From NCBI RefSeq assembly GCF_029504575.1, contig NZ_JAQFII010000001.1, positions 3,169,001 to 3,233,000 of the forward strand: a stretch of 64,000 bases of DNA, given 5' to 3'. A model generated the notes under the pieces. The model was not told where the DNA came from. It was given only the letters and a program-made list of their open reading frames with translations, and searched no databases. This DNA comes from Streptomyces sp. SPB162. Its GTDB lineage: Bacteria > Actinomycetota > Actinomycetes > Streptomycetales > Streptomycetaceae. This document shows, piece after piece, positions 54,462 to 63,373 of this stretch (its first letter is position 1; every line of letters starts with the position of its first letter). Made by a program: the position numbers and the translations under genes.

Positions 54462-56690
54462 TCAGACGCGGCTCGGCGCCCGCTCGGGCACGGCCCCCGC
54501 CGGACCCGCGGCCTGCGCCGCCAGGTTCTTCTGGAGCTGCTCGCCCTCGACGTCGACGTTGGGCAGGACCCGGTCGAGCCAGCGCGGCAGCCACCAGGCG
54601 GCCTTGCCGAGGAGGGCGAGGACCGCCGGGACGACGGCCATGCGCACCACGAAGGCGTCGAACGCGACGGCGATGGCGAGACCGAAGCCCATCATCTTGA
54701 TCATCGATTCGGACGAACCGATGAAGCCCGCGAAGACGCTGATCATGATGACGGCCGCCGCGGCGACGACGCGGGCGCCGTGTGTGAAGCCGGTGACGAT
54801 CGCCTGACCGGGCCGTTCGCCGTGCACGTACGCCTCACGCATGCGGGTGACGAGGAAGACCTCGTAGTCCATCGCGAGACCGAACACCACGCCGATCATG
54901 AAGATCGGCATCATGCTCATGATCGGACCGGTCTGCTCGACACCGAGCAGGCTCGCGAGCCAGCCCCACTGGAAGACCGCGACGACGGCGCCGAGGGCCG
55001 CGACCACCGAGAGCAGGAAGCCGAGGGCCGCCTTCAGCGGTACCAGCACCGAGCGGAAGACCACCATCAGCAGCAGGAACGCCAGGCCGACGACGAGCGC
55101 CAGGTACGGCAGCAACGCGTCGTTGAGCTTCTGCGACACGTCGATGTTCATCGCCGTCGTGCCGGTGACCAGAGTCACGGCGCCCGTCTCGGACTTCAGC
55201 CCGGCCGCCTGGCCGCGGATGTCGTGGACCAGGCCCTCGGTCTCCAGGCCGCTGGGCTTGGACTTCGGGACGACCGTCAGCATCGCGGTGTCGCCGGCCT
55301 TGTTGAACGCGGGCTCGGTGACCTTCTTGACGTCGTCCATCTTCGTGATGGTCTGCGAGATCGTGTCGAGCGCCGCCTTGGGGTCCTTGCTGTGCGCGGC
55401 GTCCACGGCGATCATCAGCGGGCCGTTGAAGCCGGGGCCGAAGCCGTCCGACAGCAGGTCGTACGCCTTGCGCTGCGTGGTGCTGACGGGCTGCGAACCG
55501 TCGTCGGGCAGGCCGAGCTCCAGGCTGGCCGCCGGGATGGCGATCGCGCCCAGGCCGAGCACACCCACCACCAGCACCCAGATGGGGCGGCGCAGGACGA
55601 AGCGGGCCCAGCGGGTGCCCATGTTGGGCTTCTTCGCTGCGGAGCCCGTGTCGGTGTCGGCCTTGAGTCCCTTGCGCACCTTGCGGCCGAGCACCCGGTG
55701 CTTGGCGAAGCCGAGCACCGCCGGGATCAGGGTGAGCGCGATGAGGACCGCGATGGCGACCGTGCCGGCCGCCGCGAGGCCCATCTTGGTGAGCATCGGG
55801 ATGTTGACGACGGCGAGGCCCGCGAGCGCGATCAGTACCGTCAGGCCCGCGAAGACCACCGCGGATCCGGCGGTGCCGACGGCCCGTCCGGCCGCGTCCT
55901 CCGGTTCCCTGCCCTCGGTGAGTTCGTGCCGGAAGCGCGAGACGATGAAGAGCGCGTAGTCGATGCCGACCGCGAGGCCGATCATCATCGCGAGGGTGGA
56001 CGTGGAGCTGCCCAGGTCCAGGACGTTGGCGAGCGCGGTGATCGACGAGACGCCGATGCCCACACCGATCAGCGCGGTCAGCAGCGGCAGTCCGGCGGCG
56101 ACCAGCGACCCGAAGGTGACCAACAGCACGACCGCGGAGATGCCGATGCCGATGATCTGGCTGGCGCCCTCCTCCGGCATCGCCTGCAGCGCGTCACCGC
56201 CGATCTCGACGGTGAGCCCGGCGTCACGGCCGTGCTGCGCGGCGTCCTTGAGCGCCTCGCGGTCCGCGTCGGTCAGCTCCATCGAGGCGACCTTGTACTT
56301 CACGGACGCGTAGGCGGTGGTGCCCTTGTCGCTGACGGCCTTCGACTCGTAGGGGTCGGCGACGGAGCTGACCTGCTTGCCGCTCTTCAGCTCCTTGACG
56401 ACGTCCTCGACGGCGGCCTTCTGCTTGCCGACGTCCACCTTCTGCCCGCCGGGCGACGTGAACACGACCCGGGCGGAGGCACCGTTGGCGCTGGCGTCGG
56501 GGAAGCGCTGTTCCATCAGGTCGAAGGCCTTCTGGGCCTCCGTGCCGGGTATCGAGAAACTGTCCGACGTGGACTTGGAGGCCGAGGCGGCGCCGACGAT
56601 GGCGAGCAGCAGCAGCGCCACCCATGCGAAGGCGACGTAGAGGCGTCGCCTGAAGGCGAACCGGCCGAGTTTGTAGAGGAAAGTGGCCAC
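54462..56690 (-). CDS. MMPL family transporter
   Basis: A 742-residue RND-superfamily membrane protein with about twelve helices in two repeats; the proton-relay motifs GLAVGIDYALF and GVVFGLAMDYEVF show the conserved GxxxDY pattern. Related actinobacterial proteins export lipids or drugs. The GTG at 56690 is 131 nt downstream of the TetR gene in the same direction, so the two are probably an operon, with a GGATCAG-N4-CTGATCC hairpin in the gap possibly reducing read-through. Confidence 0.94.
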   Translation of the reverse strand: MATFLYKLGRFAFRRRLYVAFAWVALLLLAIVGAASASKSTSDSFSIPGTEAQKAFDLMEQRFPDASANGASARVVFTSPGGQKVDVGKQKAAVEDVVKELKSGKQVSSVADPYESKAVSDKGTTAYASVKYKVASMELTDADREALKDAAQHGRDAGLTVEIGGDALQAMPEEGASQIIGIGISAVVLLVTFGSLVAAGLPLLTALIGVGIGVSSITALANVLDLGSSTSTLAMMIGLAVGIDYALFIVSRFRHELTEGREPEDAAGRAVGTAGSAVVFAGLTVLIALAGLAVVNIPMLTKMGLAAAGTVAIAVLIALTLIPAVLGFAKHRVLGRKVRKGLKADTDTGSAAKKPNMGTRWARFVLRRPIWVLVVGVLGLGAIAIPAASLELGLPDDGSQPVSTTQRKAYDLLSDGFGPGFNGPLMIAVDAAHSKDPKAALDTISQTITKMDDVKKVTEPAFNKAGDTAMLTVVPKSKPSGLETEGLVHDIRGQAAGLKSETGAVTLVTGTTAMNIDVSQKLNDALLPYLALVVGLAFLLLMVVFRSVLVPLKAALGFLLSVVAALGAVVAVFQWGWLASLLGVEQTGPIMSMMPIFMIGVVFGLAMDYEVFLVTRMREAYVHGERPGQAIVTGFTHGARVVAAAAVIMISVFAGFIGSSESMIKMMGFGLAIAVAFDAFVVRMAVVPAVLALLGKAAWWLPRWLDRVLPNVDVEGEQLQKNLAAQAAGPAGAVPERAPSRV

Positions 56691-56821
56691 GAGTCGCGGC
56701 GCTCCCGTCAGGTCGAGGGAAAAAGGGCGTGCGGTGCCTGCCCGACGACGAGAGCGGCGTGTCAGGTGGGGCTGTTCCGGCGGACCGGGCGTGGATCAGG
56801 CGGCTGATCCGGCCGGTCGGA

Positions 56822-57418
56822 TCAGGTCAGACGCAGGGCGGGGAGTACCACCGCGTCGATGTATCGGTAGGCGAACTCGGGATCGGCTTCGACCCCTTCG
56901 ATCAGCGGCCGCCCCATCGCGGCGCCGATCAGCATGTGCGGTACGAAACTTCTGGCGGGCGCGTCCGCCGCCAGTTCGCCACGTTCCACGGCACGTTGCA
57001 GCATGCCGTCGAAGGCGGCCATCTCCGGCTCGATGAGCAGTTGCCGCAGCGCCTGGAGCAGGTCCGGATTCTGGTGCGCGGCCTGGCCGAGCGCCCGCAT
57101 CAGTTCGCGGTCCCGCTTCGAGTCGCCGGTCTCGTCGTGGCACCGCACCAGCTCGCAGAGGTCGCCCCGCACCGATCCGGTGTCGATGTCCTCGATCCGC
57201 ACCGGCTTGGTGTGCCGCAGCGCGGTGGCCACCAGCTCGGGCTTGCCCTTCCACTGCCGGTAGAGCGTCGCCTTGCTGGAGCGGGTGCGCGCGGCGATGG
57301 CGTCCATGGTGAGCGCCTCGTACCCCACCTCCCGCAGCATTCCGACGACCGCGGCGTAGAACTCCTGCTCGCGTTCGGGGGTGAGTCTCGTGCGGCGTGC
57401 CGGGGCGTCCGTCGACAT
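56822..57418 (-). CDS. TetR family transcriptional regulator
   Basis: A 198-residue regulator with an N-terminal TetR helix-turn-helix (YEALTMDAIAARTRSSKATL ... YRQWKGKPEL) and a C-terminal ligand domain. The ATG at 57418 is chosen; upstream frame has no family-like sequence. Two CGAAACG-type palindromes lie upstream, so it probably represses itself and the downstream MMPL exporter until an exported ligand binds. Confidence 0.92.
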   Translation of the reverse strand: MSTDAPARRTRLTPEREQEFYAAVVGMLREVGYEALTMDAIAARTRSSKATLYRQWKGKPELVATALRHTKPVRIEDIDTGSVRGDLCELVRCHDETGDSKRDRELMRALGQAAHQNPDLLQALRQLLIEPEMAAFDGMLQRAVERGELAADAPARSFVPHMLIGAAMGRPLIEGVEADPEFAYRYIDAVVLPALRLT

Positions 57419-57436
57419 CCTCGGCCTCCCATTCAA

Positions 57437-57451
57437 ACGAAACGGTTTCGT
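57437..57451. promoter_or_regulatory. TetR operator 1
   Basis: ACGAAACGGTTTCGT is a perfect palindrome (odd centre) 19 nt before the TetR start codon, sharing the CGAAA/TTTCG half-sites with operator 2. Confidence 0.72.
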
Positions 57452-57474
57452 ACAGTTGACTCCACGAGAGTAGA

Positions 57475-57514
57475 ACACCACCCATCGAAACGACAACGTT
57501 TCGATGGGTGGTGT
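57475..57514. promoter_or_regulatory. 40-bp perfect palindrome with TetR operator 2
   Basis: Left arm ACACCACCCATCGAAACG (57475-57492) and right arm (57497-57514) pair perfectly over 18 bp around ACAA. The core CGAAACG-ACAA-CGTTTCG matches TetR-type half-sites; the long outer arms could also form a transcript hairpin. Confidence 0.75.
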
Positions 57515-57846
57515 GGGTCACGTTGTCCGTCTTTATCCCGGCCATACGTCCGGTTCGACGCCTTGCCCGGGGCCCGACCCACTCCCCCGAGCGGCATCGC
57601 CGGCGACATCGCCGACGACCTCCCGCCTGGCCGGCGTCCCCTTCGCCACGATCCCCACCGCCCGCCCCGCAACCCCGGTGGACCGCGCCATCCGCCCCCG
57701 GAAACCCCTCCGGAAACCCGCCGGTTGACCCGAGCCGTCCACGCCCCCCGAGGCTCCACGACTCCACCTGACGCCTGTCGCGCGGGGCCGCCAAGGAACC
57801 AACGCCCGCCCCCGGGCGTCATGGACACAGATCAAGGGGGGTACGC
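57515..57846. other. 332-nt intergenic region
   Basis: No credible gene is seen between the palindrome and the 52-residue protein. Its right end includes the AAGGGGGG ribosome site of that small gene; nothing else is recognised. Confidence 0.5.
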
Positions 57847-58005
57847 ATGGAGGATGATCCACCCGTCTGGGCAGTCATCCTGTTCTTTCTGGTGACGGGC
57901 GGGACAGTGACCGTGGTCCTGGGCTCCGCCATCTGCCTCGTGGTCGCCGTCGTCGCCCTGACCACGGGCTGGCTGCGCCGCAAGTGGCGGCAACGCCACG
58001 GCTGA
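57847..58005 (+). CDS. Small single- or two-helix membrane protein
   Basis: A 52-residue protein. After MEDDPPVW comes a long hydrophobic stretch (AVILFFLVTGGTVTVVLGSA and ICLVVAVVALTTG) and a basic end, WLRRKWRQRHG, fitting one or two membrane helices with the C-terminus inside. AAGGGGGG lies upstream of the ATG. No family is recognised. The strong ribosome site, high GC3 and charge pattern support a real gene. Confidence 0.65.
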   Translation: MEDDPPVWAVILFFLVTGGTVTVVLGSAICLVVAVVALTTGWLRRKWRQRHG

Positions 58006-58041
58006 ACACGGCCCACCGACCGCCCCGGGCGCGCGGGCACC

Positions 58042-58076
58042 AAAAAGCCCCTGGCGGGTTTCCCCGCCAGGGGCTT
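58042..58076 (-). terminator. tRNA-Ala terminator
   Basis: AAGCCCCTGGCGGG and its complement form a perfect 14-bp stem with a 4-nt loop. On the minus strand it is followed by TTTTT, ten bases past the tRNA 3' end, so it ends the tRNA transcript. Confidence 0.88.
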
Positions 58077-58086
58077 CGAGCTGCGG

Positions 58087-58160
58087 TGGACCTGTGGGGA
58101 TTTGAACCCCAGACCCCCTCGATGCGAACGAGGTGCGCTACCAGACTGCGCCACAGGCCC
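58087..58160 (-). tRNA. tRNA-Ala (CGC)
   Basis: A 74-nt cloverleaf on the minus strand: acceptor stem GGGCCTG/CAGGTCC, T-loop GGTTCAAATCC, and anticodon stem-loop CCTCG-TTCGCAT-CGAGG with anticodon CGC (reads GCG, Ala). The discriminator base is A; no CCA is encoded. Flanked by its own terminator. GCG is common in these G+C-rich genes, so this is a heavily used isoacceptor. Confidence 0.94.
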
Positions 58161-58231
58161 TTGCAACGAGGAAAACGATAGCACCCTCTCGGGGGTGGTT
58201 GTTAACGGGATCCTCGCTGGTCACCGATTGG

Positions 58232-59281
58232 CTACTCGTTGGCGGCGCGCGGCCGGTCCGGGTCCGCGTACTGGTCGAACAGGGGGGTGCGGGAGCGGTC
58301 GCGGGAGCGGCGGCCGGTGGTGGGGCGGGGGAGCTCGCGCTCGGGCTCCGCCTCGGGGGTCGCGGCGGGAGCCGGGGCGGCCGGCGGGTGGCCCGGCGTG
58401 GTGCCGGAGCGGGCCGAGCTCCAGTTGCCGGGGGCGGTGAAGTCGATGCCGCCCGGTGTGCGGGGCGCGACCGGGGCCGTGACGTACGTGGGCAGCGGCA
58501 CCGGCACGGGGTCCCAACCGTCGTCGGGGACGGCGTGCTGCTCGCGCTGCTGCTGGTCCACCCACTCCGCATGGTCGGTCTGCTCGACGAGGGCCCGCCG
58601 GTCCGCGGTACGCGGCGAGGTGGGCTCGGCCTCGTCGGCGGGGTCCGGCTCGTCGGCGTGCTGGGGGCGCGGGCGGTCGCGCAGCCGCACGGCGGCATCG
58701 GCGGCCCGGCGCTGGTCGATCTTGACCTCGAAGCGGCGGCGCTCCTGGCGGCGCAGGTGGCCGATGTAGAAGGTCAGCAGCGCGGCGGGCGCCGCCGGCG
58801 CCCACAGGAACGCGAGGCCGCCCACGGCGGCGACGATCGCGCCCACGGTGAAGGCCAGGAAGAGGAGCGTGGTGGTGCGGCGGCGGCGCGCGAGGACCTT
58901 GGCGCGCGGGTTGTACGCCGGGCCGGAGCGCTGCGCCTTCTGGTGCCCCGGGGCGGAGTGGTGCTGGTGTGCCTGCACCGACTGCTGCGCCGGCAGGGCC
59001 GCCGGGGCGGGTTTGATCTCGGTCGCGGGCACGGCGAGGCCCCGGACGTCCACCACGTCGAGGGCGGACTCCGGTGCATCGGCGGGCTGATCGCTCTCCT
59101 CGCGCGCTTTCGCGACGCGACGCTCCATCCCCGCCCGGCCGGACAGCAGCCGGATGGCGGTGCTGAAGCGTTCCGTCGGACGCGCTTCGTTGAGCTCATC
59201 CTGCCTACGGAGCCACATCGGCACCAAGTAGGCAGCCCAGGCCCCGACGATGACTGCGTAGATGAGGCCACTACTGCTCAC
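58232..59281 (-). CDS. sepX: Divisome membrane protein SepX (GlpR)
   Basis: A 349-residue protein: N-terminal helix (GLIYAVIVGAWAAYLVPMWL), a charged linker, a paired hydrophobic segment (about 140-175) and a long Pro/Arg-rich cytoplasmic tail. This fits SepX/GlpR of actinobacteria, which in Streptomyces supports hyphal cross-walls and sporulation septa. The GTG at 59281 has no Shine-Dalgarno; TACCGT ends 7 nt upstream, so the mRNA is likely leaderless. The linked moeA-like gene is probably its partner Glp. Confidence 0.9.
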   Translation of the reverse strand: MSSSGLIYAVIVGAWAAYLVPMWLRRQDELNEARPTERFSTAIRLLSGRAGMERRVAKAREESDQPADAPESALDVVDVRGLAVPATEIKPAPAALPAQQSVQAHQHHSAPGHQKAQRSGPAYNPRAKVLARRRRTTTLLFLAFTVGAIVAAVGGLAFLWAPAAPAALLTFYIGHLRRQERRRFEVKIDQRRAADAAVRLRDRPRPQHADEPDPADEAEPTSPRTADRRALVEQTDHAEWVDQQQREQHAVPDDGWDPVPVPLPTYVTAPVAPRTPGGIDFTAPGNWSSARSGTTPGHPPAAPAPAATPEAEPERELPRPTTGRRSRDRSRTPLFDQYADPDRPRAANE

Positions 59282-59398
59282 GGATTACACGGTAGGGGCC
59301 GCAGAGACACGCCATACGCAATTCCGCACGGTGTGTCGCACGATCTGGCTGATATGCCGAGATTTTTTTGTGATTGGGTTCATTTTCGAACGTACATT

Positions 59399-60019
59399 TT
59401 ATTTCCGCGGCGTCCCCGGCCTGGCCTGACGCCATCGGGTGAGCAGACCCTCCGGTACCTCCTCGGCCGTCAACGCGAACACCAGGTGGTCACGCCACGC
59501 ACCGTCGATGTGGAGATAGCGCGGCCGCGTACCCTCTTCGCGAAATCCGAGTTTCTCCACGACCCGCCGGCTCGGGATGTTCTCCGGGCGGATGCACACC
59601 TCGACCCGGTGCAGACCGACATGGCGGAAGCAGTGGTCGACGGCGAGCGCGACGGAGGTCGGCATGACCCCGCGTCCGGCGACCGCCTGGTCGACCCAGT
59701 AGCCGACGTGAGCGGAGCACATCGAGCCCCATGTGACGCCCGCGACGGTCAACTGACCGGCCAGCCGCCCCTGGTACTCGATGACGAAGGGCAGCATGCG
59801 GCCCGCCGTCGCCTCCGAGCGCAGGTGGCGCACCATCTGACGGTACGTGGGGCGCTGGGCGAGATGGCCGGGTGGCGCGGGCGGCACGGTGGCCTCCCAG
59901 GGCCGCAGCCAATCGCGGTTGCGGCGGTTGACCTCGCGCCAGGAGCGCTGGTCGCGCATCCTGATCGGGCGGAGGGTGATGTCACCGTCCACCAGCTCGG
60001 CCGGCCAGGACGCGTTCAG
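59399..60019 (-). CDS. rimJ: GNAT family N-acetyltransferase, RimJ-like (CTG start)
   Basis: A 206-residue GNAT domain (VGYWVDQAVAGRGVMPTSVA is the acetyl-CoA region; ENIPSRRVVEKLGFREEGT the C-terminal half). It resembles RimJ-type protein N-terminal acetyltransferases. The frame most likely begins at a CTG (60019-60017) that overlaps the moaB stop as CTGA, with GAGGGGCGAG just upstream; this gives the family-like start [24 protein letters not shown] at 59992 has no ribosome site. Lies in the moaB-to-sepX gene string. Confidence 0.88.
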   Translation of the reverse strand: MNASWPAELVDGDITLRPIRMRDQRSWREVNRRNRDWLRPWEATVPPAPPGHLAQRPTYRQMVRHLRSEATAGRMLPFVIEYQGRLAGQLTVAGVTWGSMCSAHVGYWVDQAVAGRGVMPTSVALAVDHCFRHVGLHRVEVCIRPENIPSRRVVEKLGFREEGTRPRYLHIDGAWRDHLVFALTAEEVPEGLLTRWRQARPGTPRK

Positions 60020-60522
60020 CTCGCCCCTCTTTTCTGGCCGGGGGCCCCGGATCGGGGGTGGTCGCCGCCGCGGATCTGCTCGACGGCGTGGACGAGGAGC
60101 GGGGCGAGCACGCCCAGGCCGTCCTTGACGCCGCCGGTCGAGCCCGGGAGGTTCACCACCAGGGTGCCGCCCGCGACGCCCGCGACGCCACGCGAGAGCA
60201 CCGCGGTGGGCACCTTCTCCCGCCCGGCGGCCCTGATCGCCTCGGCGATGCCGGGGATCTCGTACTCCAGCACCTCGCGGGTGGCCTCGGGCGTGCGGTC
60301 GGTGGGCGAGATGCCGGTGCCACCGGTGGTCACGACGACGTCGTAGGAGGCCGCCACGGCTTCCCGCAGGGCCAGCAGGACGGGCTCCCCGTCCGGGACG
60401 ACGCGCGGCCCGTCGGTCTCGAAGCCCAGCTCGCGCAGCGCGGCGACGATCAGCGGTCCGCCGCGGTCCTCGTAGACGCCCGCGGCGGCGCGGTTCGAGG
60501 CGGTGACCGCCAGCGCCCTCAC
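60016..60522 (-). CDS. moaB: Molybdenum cofactor biosynthesis protein MoaB/Mog
   Basis: A 168-residue MoaB/Mog domain protein. The MPT-binding motifs [11 protein letters not shown] and [13 protein letters not shown] are present. It adenylylates molybdopterin before metal insertion. The GTG overlaps the moaC stop by 4 nt (GTGA), and its own stop overlaps the rimJ start. Confidence 0.93.
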   Translation of the reverse strand: MRALAVTASNRAAAGVYEDRGGPLIVAALRELGFETDGPRVVPDGEPVLLALREAVAASYDVVVTTGGTGISPTDRTPEATREVLEYEIPGIAEAIRAAGREKVPTAVLSRGVAGVAGGTLVVNLPGSTGGVKDGLGVLAPLLVHAVEQIRGGDHPRSGAPGQKRGAS

Positions 60523-61001
60523 GGCCGCCGCCAGTCGCCGGACTTGCCGCCGGTCTTCGTCTCGACCCGGACGTCGGTGATGACGGCGGCCTTGTCCACG
60601 GCCTTGACCATGTCGATGACGGTCAGGGCCGCGACGGTGACCGCGGTCAGCGCCTCCATCTCGACCCCGGTGCGGTCGGTGGTCCGCACGGTTGCGGCGA
60701 TCTCCACGGCCTCGTCGGTGACGGCGAGGTCGAGCGTCACCCCGGACAGTGCGAGCGGGTGGCAGAGCGGGATCAGGTCCGACGTCCGCTTGGCGCCCAT
60801 GATTCCCGCGATGCGCGCGGTGGCGAGGGCGTCGCCCTTGGGGACACCTTCACCGCGCAGCAGCTCGATCACGCGCGGGGCAACGAGCACCCGCCCGGTG
60901 GCGCGGGCCGTGCGGGCGGTCACGTCCTTGCCGGAGACGTCCACCATCCGGGCCGCACCGGCCTCGTCGATGTGGGTGAGGTGCTCTTGCGCGCTGCTCA
61001 T
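60519..61001 (-). CDS. moaC: Cyclic pyranopterin monophosphate synthase
   Basis: A 160-residue enzyme making cPMP in the first steps of Moco synthesis. Family motifs [24 protein letters not shown] and VEMEALTAV are intact. GGGAG precedes the ATG. Coupled to moaB and 102 nt downstream of glp/moeA. Confidence 0.95.
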   Translation of the reverse strand: MSSAQEHLTHIDEAGAARMVDVSGKDVTARTARATGRVLVAPRVIELLRGEGVPKGDALATARIAGIMGAKRTSDLIPLCHPLALSGVTLDLAVTDEAVEIAATVRTTDRTGVEMEALTAVTVAALTVIDMVKAVDKAAVITDVRVETKTGGKSGDWRRP

Positions 61002-61103
61002 CGTTCTCCCGGTCCGGTCCTGTGGGCAGCCACCGTACCGGGAGGGCGGGTCGAAAGGGCCGCAGGGCCTTCGGCGGAAGGGCGCGGCCGGCGCTCCAGG
61101 GGC

Positions 61104-62396
61104 CTAATCCAGCCGGATCACGTCGACTTCCGCGCCCTTGTCGACGGAGGTGGTGTCCTCCGGGACGACGATCAGCGCGTTGGCGTGCGCGAGCGATCTG
61201 ACCAGGTGCGACGCCGAGCCGCCGACGGGAGTCACCCTGCCGTTCCGGTAGTCGCCGCGGAGGAACTGCCGCTTGCCCGCGGGCGAGGACTCGATCGCGG
61301 TGTCGCAGACCGCGCGCACGACCTCGCGGTGGACGGCTCCCGCGCCCATCAGCGTCCGGATCGCCGGGCGCACGAAGAGCTCGAAGGAGACGTACGCGCT
61401 GACCGGGTTGCCGGGCAGGGCCAGCAGCGGGGTGCGGTCGGGGCCGATACGGCCGAAACCCTGAGGCTTGCCGGGCTGCATGGCGAGGCGGCGGAAGTCG
61501 ACGCGGCTCTCGTCGTCCTCGATGGAGGCGAGCGCCTCCTTGACGACGTCGTACGCCCCGACGCTCACGCCACCGCTGGTGACGATGATGTCGGCCCGGA
61601 TGAGCTGGTCCTCGATCGTGGCACGCAGAGTCTCGACGTCGTCGGCGACGGCGCCTACCCGGTACGCGATGGCGCCCGCGTCCCGCGCGGCGGCGACCAG
61701 GGCGAAGCTGTTGGAGTCGTGGATCCGGCCGGGGCTCAGCTCCTCGCCGGGCTGGACGAGCTCGCTGCCGGTCGACATCACCACGACGCGGGGGCGCGGG
61801 CGCACCCGGACGCTGCCGCGGCCGATGGCGGCCAGCAGACCGATCTGCGGCGGGCCGAGGATCGTGCCGGCGGCGAGCGCCAGCTCCCCCGCGGCGACGT
61901 CGCTGCCGCGGGCCCTGACGTACTGGCGCGCCTCGACGGGACGGTGCACCCTGACCTCGCCACTGGCGCCCGCCGGGTCCGAACTGTGCGAGCGCATGGT
62001 GGTGGCCGGGCCGCCGCCGGTGCCCGCGTCGGTCCACTCCACGGGGACGACCGCCTCCGCGCCGGGCGGCAGCGGGGCGCCGGTCATGATGCGGGCGGCC
62101 TGGCCGGGACCGACGGTGGGCAGGTGGTCGCTGCCCGCCGCGACGTCGCCGATGACGGTCAGGACCGCGGGTTGCCCGTCAGTGGCCCCGTCCGTGTCCG
62201 CGGTGCGGACCGCGTAGCCGTCCATCGAGCTGTTGTCGAAGGGCGGCAGCGCCACGGGAACGGTGACGTCCTCGACCAGGACGCAGCCCTGGGCGTCGAG
62301 GAGTTGCAGCTCGATCGGCTCCAACGGGGACAACTGCCCGAGGATGTTGTCGAGGTGCTCGGAGACAGACCACGTCCGGTCGGTCACGGTGCTCAA
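61104..62396 (-). CDS. glp: MoeA-like molybdopterin molybdenumtransferase / Glp division protein
   Basis: A 430-residue gephyrin-like MoeA protein: FDNSSMDGYAVR, TGAPLPPGAEAVVPVE, MSTGSEL and SGGVSVGAYD give the MPT fold, with LPGNPVSAYVSFELF near the end. MoeA proteins insert molybdenum into MPT. In actinobacteria the MoeA homologue linked to glpR/sepX, here four genes away, is Glp, which binds FtsZ; both roles should be considered. The TTG start overlaps the galU stop (TTGA). Confidence 0.9.
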   Translation of the reverse strand: MSTVTDRTWSVSEHLDNILGQLSPLEPIELQLLDAQGCVLVEDVTVPVALPPFDNSSMDGYAVRTADTDGATDGQPAVLTVIGDVAAGSDHLPTVGPGQAARIMTGAPLPPGAEAVVPVEWTDAGTGGGPATTMRSHSSDPAGASGEVRVHRPVEARQYVRARGSDVAAGELALAAGTILGPPQIGLLAAIGRGSVRVRPRPRVVVMSTGSELVQPGEELSPGRIHDSNSFALVAAARDAGAIAYRVGAVADDVETLRATIEDQLIRADIIVTSGGVSVGAYDVVKEALASIEDDESRVDFRRLAMQPGKPQGFGRIGPDRTPLLALPGNPVSAYVSFELFVRPAIRTLMGAGAVHREVVRAVCDTAIESSPAGKRQFLRGDYRNGRVTPVGGSASHLVRSLAHANALIVVPEDTTSVDKGAEVDVIRLD

Positions 62397-63301
62397 TCTT
62401 GCATCTCCTCGGTCACGTACGAACGGAGCCAGGTCCGGAAGTCCGGGCCCAGGTCTTCACGTTCGCACGCGAGTCTGACAATCGCCCGCAGGTAGTCGGC
62501 GCGGTCGCCGGTGTCGTAGCGGCGGCCGGTGAAGACCACGCCGTGCACCGGCCCGCCGTCGTCGTCGCGGTGGGACATCTCCCGCAGCGCGTCGGTGAGC
62601 TGGATCTCCCCGCCGCGGCCGGGCGGCGTCTTCTTGATGGCGTCGAACACCGCCGGGTCCAGCACGTACCGGCCGATGATCGCGTACGCGGACGGCGCCT
62701 CACCCGGCGCGGGCTTCTCGACCAGGTTTGTCACGCGCACCACGTCGTCCTCGCCGGTGGGCACGATCGCCGCGCAGCCGTAGAGGTGGATCTGTGCGGG
62801 GTCGACCTCCATCAGCGCGATGACGCTGCCGCCGAACCGCTCCTGCACGTCGATCATGCGCGACAGCAGCGGGTCGCGCGGGTCGATCAGGTCGTCACCC
62901 AGCAGCACCGCGAAGGGCTGGTCGCCCACGTGCGGCTCCGCGCACAGCACCGCGTGCCCCAGACCCTTCGGGTCGCCCTGCCGCACGTAGTGCATCGTGG
63001 CCAGGTCGCTGGACTCGCGCACCCGCGCCAGGCGCGACTCGTCGCCCTTGCGGGTCAGCGCCTCCTCCAGCTCGTAGTTGCGGTCGAAGTGGTCCTCCAG
63101 GGCGCGCTTGTTCCGCCCCGTGATCATCAACACATCGCTGAGGTCGGCGGCTCGCGCCTCCTCCACCACGTACTGGATCGCCGGCTTGTCGACGACGGGC
63201 AGCATCTCCTTGGGCGTGGCCTTGGTGGCCGGCAGGAACCGGGTACCGAGCCCCGCCGCCGGGATGACCGCCTTGGTGATCCGAGTACGTGCTTGAGTCA
63301 T
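62393..63301 (-). CDS. galU: UTP-glucose-1-phosphate uridylyltransferase
   Basis: A 302-residue nucleotidyltransferase making UDP-glucose. The signature GLGTRFLPATKATPKEMLP, GDDLID and NLVEKPAPGEAP are intact. The ATG at 63301 has no Shine-Dalgarno; TATGGT ends 7 nt upstream, so the mRNA is probably leaderless and an ATG at 63313 is unlikely. It heads the galU-glp-moaC-moaB-rimJ string and supports the gal pathway. Confidence 0.95.
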   Translation of the reverse strand: MTQARTRITKAVIPAAGLGTRFLPATKATPKEMLPVVDKPAIQYVVEEARAADLSDVLMITGRNKRALEDHFDRNYELEEALTRKGDESRLARVRESSDLATMHYVRQGDPKGLGHAVLCAEPHVGDQPFAVLLGDDLIDPRDPLLSRMIDVQERFGGSVIALMEVDPAQIHLYGCAAIVPTGEDDVVRVTNLVEKPAPGEAPSAYAIIGRYVLDPAVFDAIKKTPPGRGGEIQLTDALREMSHRDDDGGPVHGVVFTGRRYDTGDRADYLRAIVRLACEREDLGPDFRTWLRSYVTEEMQD

Positions 63302-63373
63302 GCCGTGCACCATAACCGCTGGGTGTGAGATGAAGATGAAGTTCCGGTTGATAACGGCTGATAGGCGGCGGTA

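Noticed and set aside
54452-54476. Further MITE end (GCCGTGTCAGACGCGG)
   Set aside because: Only a short partial match with mismatches, lacking the TA boundary and a partner repeat.
59360-59398. Terminator with a T-run after rimJ
   Set aside because: TTTTTTT at about 59365 is on the opposite strand to the expected run and no adjacent stem is found; it is simply an A/T-rich patch.
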